DNA of 10,284 nucleotides from Cercophora sp. LCS_1 (lineage: Eukaryota > Ascomycota > Sordariomycetes > Sordariales > Lasiosphaeriaceae). The position numbers were made by a program, and so were the translations under genes. Below the pieces are notes generated by a model that was not told where the DNA came from, made no database searches, and saw only the letters and a list, made by a program, of their open reading frames with translations. The stretch covers positions 1 through 10,284 of the forward strand of contig JAPZLL010000114.1 in the NCBI GenBank assembly GCA_036250225.1, given 5' to 3'. Shown here piece after piece: positions 7,266-10,284 of the stretch; the first letter of the stretch is position 1, and the number at the start of each line of letters is the position of its first letter.

Positions 7266-7431
7266 CCATCGTCTGGGACCTTGGAGTCTGCGTTCTGCTT
7301 GACAGTGTATCCACCTTCGAGAGTTGTACTAGCCTTCACTCAGTCACCTTGCATCCACCCCCCAGAGTATTGGACCCTGTCCGCTCTTGCGATTTGTCTT
7401 TACCAGGCTCACCTCGGTGCAGGCCGTAACA
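7266..7431 (+). repeat. Partial LTR, plus orientation (3' part)
   Basis: This begins CCATCGTCTGGGACC, matching an internal LTR point (4636 onward in the 4311-4813 copy), and ends GCAGGCCGTAACA at 7431, the shared LTR end. The 5' two thirds are missing because the minus-strand LTR of element B abuts at 7265. To its right lies element C integrase sequence, so this LTR inserted into element C. Whether it was a solo LTR or a 3' LTR cannot be told. It is little RIP-mutated. Confidence 0.75.
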
Positions 7432-7772
7432 GTAGTAGGCTATTAAAAGTTTACTACTAATATCCATTCGTTTTTACCAAAATTTAAAAATAAAGAACAT
7501 GTCCCTATTAGAAACAATATTATCTAGCCAAAGGTAAATTGAAACAATGTCTCGTTCGAATATATAGGTAAATTATTCTATTGTTGTATTCTTCTTATAA
7601 GGCAGGAAACATACCCATTTTATTAATTTATTAACAACTATTTAAATGGAGTTATAGCTAATGTCTGTAGCGGGGTCCCTGGAATTGGGAATCCCTATAA
7701 TAAAGTCTATTGAAATCGAACTCCATAGTGTTTCTGGGGCTAGAAGAAGTTCTAGGAGACCATATGGCATAT
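7432..7772 (-). pseudogene. Integrase core fragment of element C
   Basis: On the minus strand from 7772 the frame reads PYGLLELLLAPETLWSSISI, DFIIGIPNSRDPATDISYNS, then IVVNKLIKWVCFLPYKKNT, YIFERDIVSIYLWLDNIVSN and RDMFFIFKFW, ending at KLLI by 7432. This is the Ty3/gypsy integrase catalytic core from KPYGL to LSTAYHP, with both expected catalytic Asp positions read as Asn. It is homologous to 3740-4019 of element A, with a similar amount of RIP-like decay. It is cut at both ends by plus-strand LTRs, at the end of the 7266-7431 copy and the start of the 7773-8200 copy, so element C predates both. The frames at 7661-7876 (+) and 7752-8048 (-) span the junction and are spurious. Confidence 0.85.
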
Positions 7773-8200
7773 TGTCACGACCCAGGTCACAACCTCAAAG
7801 GGGGAGCACGGACCACTGGCGAGACACCAATCATTGGGCCCAGGGTGCAAGGACCTACAAGCCCTGCAGGAACTAATTAGGATGGTCCTAAAGGGAACGG
7901 TCCCGATGTTCGGGACCAGAAGGTTTAAGACCAACCCCGGGCCAATTGTATAGGACCCAACGGTATTAGTCCCGAGGCTCAGGACCAATAAGCTCAGGAC
8001 CTGGAGGCTAGTATTATAAATATATAGATACAATAGTTGTGCCCACAACTGGGACTTTGGAGTCTATAATCTGTTTAAAAGTTATATTAGCTTTTATTTA
8101 ATTACCTTATACCTACCCTATTTAGAACATTGGACCCCACCTGCTCTTATAATCGATTTTTACTAGGTTCACCTCAATATACTTAAAGTAGGCTATAAAA
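7773..8200 (+). repeat. LTR, plus orientation, 5' LTR of element D
   Basis: It starts TGTCACGACC at 7773 and ends near GGCTATAAAA at 8200, followed by the same leader as in element B. It shares the U3 start (CATTGGGCCC…GTGCAA…ACCTACAAG) with the 4311-4813 copy. It is shorter (428 bases), chiefly because a block matching about 4572-4644 is absent between GCCCACAAC and GGGAC. It is more RIP-altered: the U5 part reads GACTTTGGAGTCTATAATCT where other copies keep CTACGTTCTG. The U3 part carries repeated GGTCC/GGACC motifs in both orientations. Confidence 0.75.
8015..8024 (+). promoter_or_regulatory. TATA-like box in LTR of element D
   Basis: TATAAATATA lies just upstream of the segment ACAATAGTTGTGCCCACAAC that is shared with the 4311-4813 LTR, at a position suitable for an LTR core promoter. 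The AT-rich RIP background makes such a match easy to get by chance, so support is modest. Confidence 0.3.
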
Positions 8201-8447
8201 CGTTATTAGTGTCTCTTCTGCAAGGTTGCTATTTATTAAACTTCTAAACTAAACCCTTATAATATTGGTTATAAGATCTATAATTAGAGGCGCTAAGGGT
8301 AAAGGAATGTCCAATACTGCCTCTACCACCTTTATTATTAAAGAATTTATATAAATATTTAGTGCGCTATAACTAGAGTAAGAGAGCTTTAGGGACAAGG
8401 TCGATATTATGGAGGAAGAAAATAAAGGTATAAAGGACTTATAACGG
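8201..8447 (+). pseudogene. Leader and gag start of element D
   Basis: This plus-strand stretch is a RIP-altered homologue of the element B leader and gag start (6769 down to about 6535). Shared landmarks include TTAGTGTCTCTTCTGCAAGG for CTAGTGTCTCTCCCGCAAGG, GCTATTTATT, and LEALRVKECPILPLPP against LEALRAKERPILPLPP. Further on, the DNA resembles the helical ALIALHLEQESLRNKI part, with a frame slip. Homology fades by about 8447, where sequence of a different character begins, so only the first part of gag is present. It belongs to the element whose 5' LTR is 7773-8200. Confidence 0.65.
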
Positions 8448-9094
8448 AAATTTATTAAATTATCTATCTAAAAGGTCACGGGGATACGGAAGCATAAAGT
8501 GAAACAACGGTGGTGGTGTTAATGGTAATGTATTCCACGGTCAAGAAATCTAACTGCCAGAGGCGCGGGTGTACCTATATTTATGGGGGTGTGGTGCCCT
8601 GTGGGCGTGGCGACCTTTCAGATTTTTCCAGGCTCGGAAACGCCGAAGATCCACTAATCTGTTTGCCGAGCGTGGAATACCAGGGATACCCTGGTTCCAG
8701 ATTGTTGCGCTGAATCGTTTGATCGATGCCCTGATTCAAGGCCTGGAAATATGCAGGGCCCTGGTTTATAGTGGTCTTGGCCTGTGGATTCCATCCACAG
8801 GCTCCACACGCACCAAATGCGCTGCACTGCGTGCAGCCATTTCGAACTTCACAGGTAAACCAACAGGCACTAATACAACACTTATGCCCAGGCATTACAT
8901 ATCGAGTATGTAATAGCCTATTGCTCACCACTATGACTATATACAAAAATGGAAAGGTAATCGCAGGCCAGCTCTCCTTAGCCATCACCCCAAGTTACAC
9001 TTTCCCACGAATAAACATAGGGGTAACCTCCTTCCAATCAAACCAAAAACAAACATACCAACCCAAGTCTTTTACAAATTCTTCCATCCCTTGA
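8448..9094. other. GC-richer island with tight hairpins
   Basis: This interval interrupts RIP-mutated DNA and is clearly richer in G+C, especially 8500-8930. It contains several perfect or near-perfect inverted repeats with very short loops: GCCC/GGGC (8596-8606), ACCAGGG/CCCTGGT (8679-8695), GCCTGTGGAT/ATCCACAGGC (8780-8802, 3-base loop), GCTGCAC/GTGCAGC extended by AAATG/CATTT (8815-8842) and ATTACATA/TATGTAAT (8894-8914). The palindrome CAGGGCCCTG is at 8754-8763. I do not recognise the sequence. Several overlapping open frames exist on both strands and no LTR ends are visible. Confidence 0.5.
8581..8988 (-). CDS. Uncertain Cys-rich hypothetical ORF
   Basis: A 135-codon uninterrupted minus-strand frame encodes a hydrophobic N-terminal stretch (ITFPFLYIVIVV, about residues 10-21), then a cysteine cluster KCCISACWFTCEVRNGCTQC and AFGACGACG (about residues 37-66), then a Gln/Asn- and Ser/Pro-rich tail. 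It starts with GTG; the next codon is ATG at 8983-8985. The Cys spacing suggests metal binding or disulfides but fits no family I know. Two plus-strand frames (8569-8913 and 8771-9094) overlap it and are of similar length, and part of the Cys cluster is encoded within hairpin DNA. It may be no gene at all. The GC-rich composition alone could keep all frames open. Confidence 0.2.
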   Translation of the reverse strand: MMAKESWPAITFPFLYIVIVVSNRLLHTRYVMPGHKCCISACWFTCEVRNGCTQCSAFGACGACGWNPQAKTTINQGPAYFQALNQGIDQTIQRNNLEPGYPWYSTLGKQISGSSAFPSLEKSERSPRPQGTTPP

Positions 9095-9097
9095 AAT

Positions 9098-9438
9098 CCT
9101 ACCAATAAGTGGGAGGCAGAAATAAGCCTAATATATGTGGAAAATAAGGCATTAGTTTGGGTACTGGCAGTTTAGGCATAGGGAGAAAGTCAGCAATAGA
9201 ACCTTATTTAATAGATTACTATTAAACAGGTACTGGAGAGTCTAAAGGAAGCTTTTTTTGATAACGACTACTCTGGGTAATTCAGCAATTCCCAGGCAAC
9301 GGAAAAATATCAAATCTTGAGGCTGAGCTTTTCCATCTCTAATTGGAGGTTTACTATAGGTAGTTGGGTAAAAACGCCCACGGAAATAGACCAATCAAAT
9401 CTCAAGTTAGGCCCTTATAAAAAAATTCAATATTAAAA
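9098..9438 (+). pseudogene. Gag-like capsid remnant, second type
   Basis: One plus-strand frame with several TAA/TAG codons reads WEAEISLIYVENKALVWVLA (from about 9110), then GESQQ, then QVLESLKEAFFDNDYSG (about 9227-9277) and NSQATEKYQILRLSFS. This fits the pattern of retrotransposon Gag capsids: an (L/Y)xGxALxW(V/F) block, then about 30 residues later LxxLxxAFGDPD, then a KLxxLRQ-like stretch. Its sequence differs from the gag of elements B and D, so it comes from another family or lineage. No LTR for it was seen. Moderate confidence only. Confidence 0.4.
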
Positions 9439-10042
9439 CACACCACTTATAATATTTCATAGAGCCAGGGAGTTTATACTTTATAATTGCTTCTAAAATA
9501 GGCAATAAAGTCTTATTTATAAAATCTTTAGTGAGAACAGCTCGGTATAGTTCAAACAAAGGTTGAAAATCGGATGGGGTCTATTTGTATTAAAAAGTAA
9601 AATACCAATCTTTAAAGTTACCCCATTAATACTGGGTAATAAAACTAATATCCTTTTTATCCCATTCCTCTATTATTGTGGCTAGAACGTACCCCTTAGC
9701 TTATAATATGTTCTCTATAGCCCAAGCCCAATATTTGAATATACCAAGTATAATGTTTGCCTCCTTTTTTCCTTTTATCAATCGATCGGTAAAATGAGCG
9801 GGTAATAGAAAAATATTAATGTTTAGCAAAGTTTAAAACCCTTCCATTATAGATTTCTAGAAAATAATCCTAATAGCCTCAGCTACTATTCCTCTACACT
9901 CCGAGCTATAAACTTATTGGGGTATATAAATCTAGACCTTCTTTATATTTACCAATATAATTATAATCTAGGGCACAACAATCTAATAAAGCCTTTATAG
10001 AGTATAGGTCTCTCTCTCAGTAAAAGTCTTTCCTTTTTCCAT
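9407..10042 (-). pseudogene. Unrecognised RIP-mutated ORF, about 211 codons
   Basis: From ATG at 10042 down to TAA at 9407 the minus strand keeps one reading frame of 212 codons with no frameshift. It is broken by about eleven TAA/TAG codons, largely where Trp or Gln would fit. It reads MEKGKTFTERETYTL, later GIVAEAIRIIF (about 9850-9895), HFTDRLIKGKKEANIILGIF (about 9740-9805), KGYVLATIIEEWDKKDISFI and DFQPLFELYRAVLTKDFINK, ending YKLPGSMKYYKWCVLILNFF. The composition is protein-like: mixed charged and aromatic residues, with no low-complexity bias. I do not recognise it as RT, integrase, gag, transposase or a host enzyme. It may be an accessory gene of a repeat, since RIP acts mainly on repeated DNA. 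Its 3' end overlaps the convergent gag-like remnant. Confidence 0.45.
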
Positions 10043-10195
10043 AAAATTAGTACTATAAAGAACACCTAAATAGCTATTATAAACTACTATAAACTAGTAA
10101 ATATTATTAATATTAATTAATAGGTACTAAAGCCGTTGGGAGGCTATCTCTCACTTAATTACTATCTGGAATATAGGGTTAAAAAATGTTGAATT
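10043..10195. other. AT-rich stretch without recognisable content
   Basis: This is very AT- and TpA-rich DNA between the unrecognised ORF and the GC-rich right edge. I see no coding or RNA feature in it. Confidence 0.5.
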
Positions 10196-10284
10196 AATAG
10201 CTACCAGTGCCCTGTAACTGGTGGCTAACAGCACTGCTGCAAAGCAGCAGTGGTGGTGGGGGTGCCAAGGCACTAAGCCACAGT
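10196..10284. repeat. GC-rich right edge with three consecutive hairpins
   Basis: Three inverted repeats lie side by side: ACCAGT/ACTGGT (10203-10208 with 10217-10222, extendable outward by a G-T wobble and two G-C pairs), CACTGCTGC/GCAGCAGTG with loop AAA (10232-10240, 10244-10252), and GTGCC/GGCAC with loop AA (10262-10266, 10269-10273). Composition changes sharply from the AT-rich DNA on the left at about 10200. No coding frame is evident. It may be the start of a separate repeat that continues past the window. Confidence 0.5.

Noticed and set aside
6895..7302. 135-codon plus-strand ORF
   Set aside because: It runs across the reverse LTR of element B and into the next LTR; a GC-rich repeat keeps the frame open by chance.
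1..10284. CRISPR arrays, tRNA or rRNA genes, intact host genes
   Set aside because: No regularly spaced repeats, no cloverleaf with conserved arms and no intact multi-domain host frame was seen on either strand.

Overview
The window looks like repeat-rich, non-genic DNA of a filamentous ascomycete fungus. It is packed with decayed Ty3/gypsy LTR retrotransposons of the chromodomain-bearing type (chromoviruses). Over most of its length the DNA is very AT-rich and full of TpA. The pol and gag reading frames can still be followed for hundreds of codons, but they are broken mainly by TAA/TAG at Trp, Gln or Arg positions, and catalytic Asp codons have become Asn. That is the footprint expected of repeat-induced point mutation (RIP). 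No intact host gene, rRNA, tRNA or CRISPR array was found. Element letters A-D below are mine.

Layout. 1-140: GC-rich, hairpin-prone sequence with a sharp border. 150-4813: element A, plus strand, 5'-truncated. It holds protease, reverse transcriptase, RNase H and integrase zinc-binding remnants (190-2591), then an inverted block (2592-4019) with integrase core, GPY/F-like segment and chromodomain on the minus strand, then an antisense small ORF, a polypurine-like tract and a plus-strand 3' LTR (4311-4813). 4814-7265: element B, minus strand, with 5' LTR (6770-7265), leader, gag and gag-pro spacer, cut by element A. 7266-7431: 3' part of another plus-strand LTR, cut by element B. 7432-7772: minus-strand integrase fragment of an older element C. 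7773-about 8447: element D, plus strand, with 5' LTR and start of gag, inserted in element C. 8447-9094: a GC-richer island with several tight hairpins and a Cys-rich ORF. 9098-9438: a second kind of gag-like remnant. 9407-10042: an unrecognised RIP-mutated ORF on the minus strand. 10200-10284: GC-rich sequence folding into three consecutive hairpins.

The implied nesting is C, invaded by the 7266-7431 LTR, invaded by B, invaded by A; D invaded C independently. The most notable observation is the inversion inside element A. Both of its junctions split a recognisable reading frame, and re-inverting 2592-4019 rejoins both: integrase on one strand and the antisense ORF on the other. Nothing here looks capable of expression or transposition. 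All assignments come from reading translations by eye, without alignments or searches.
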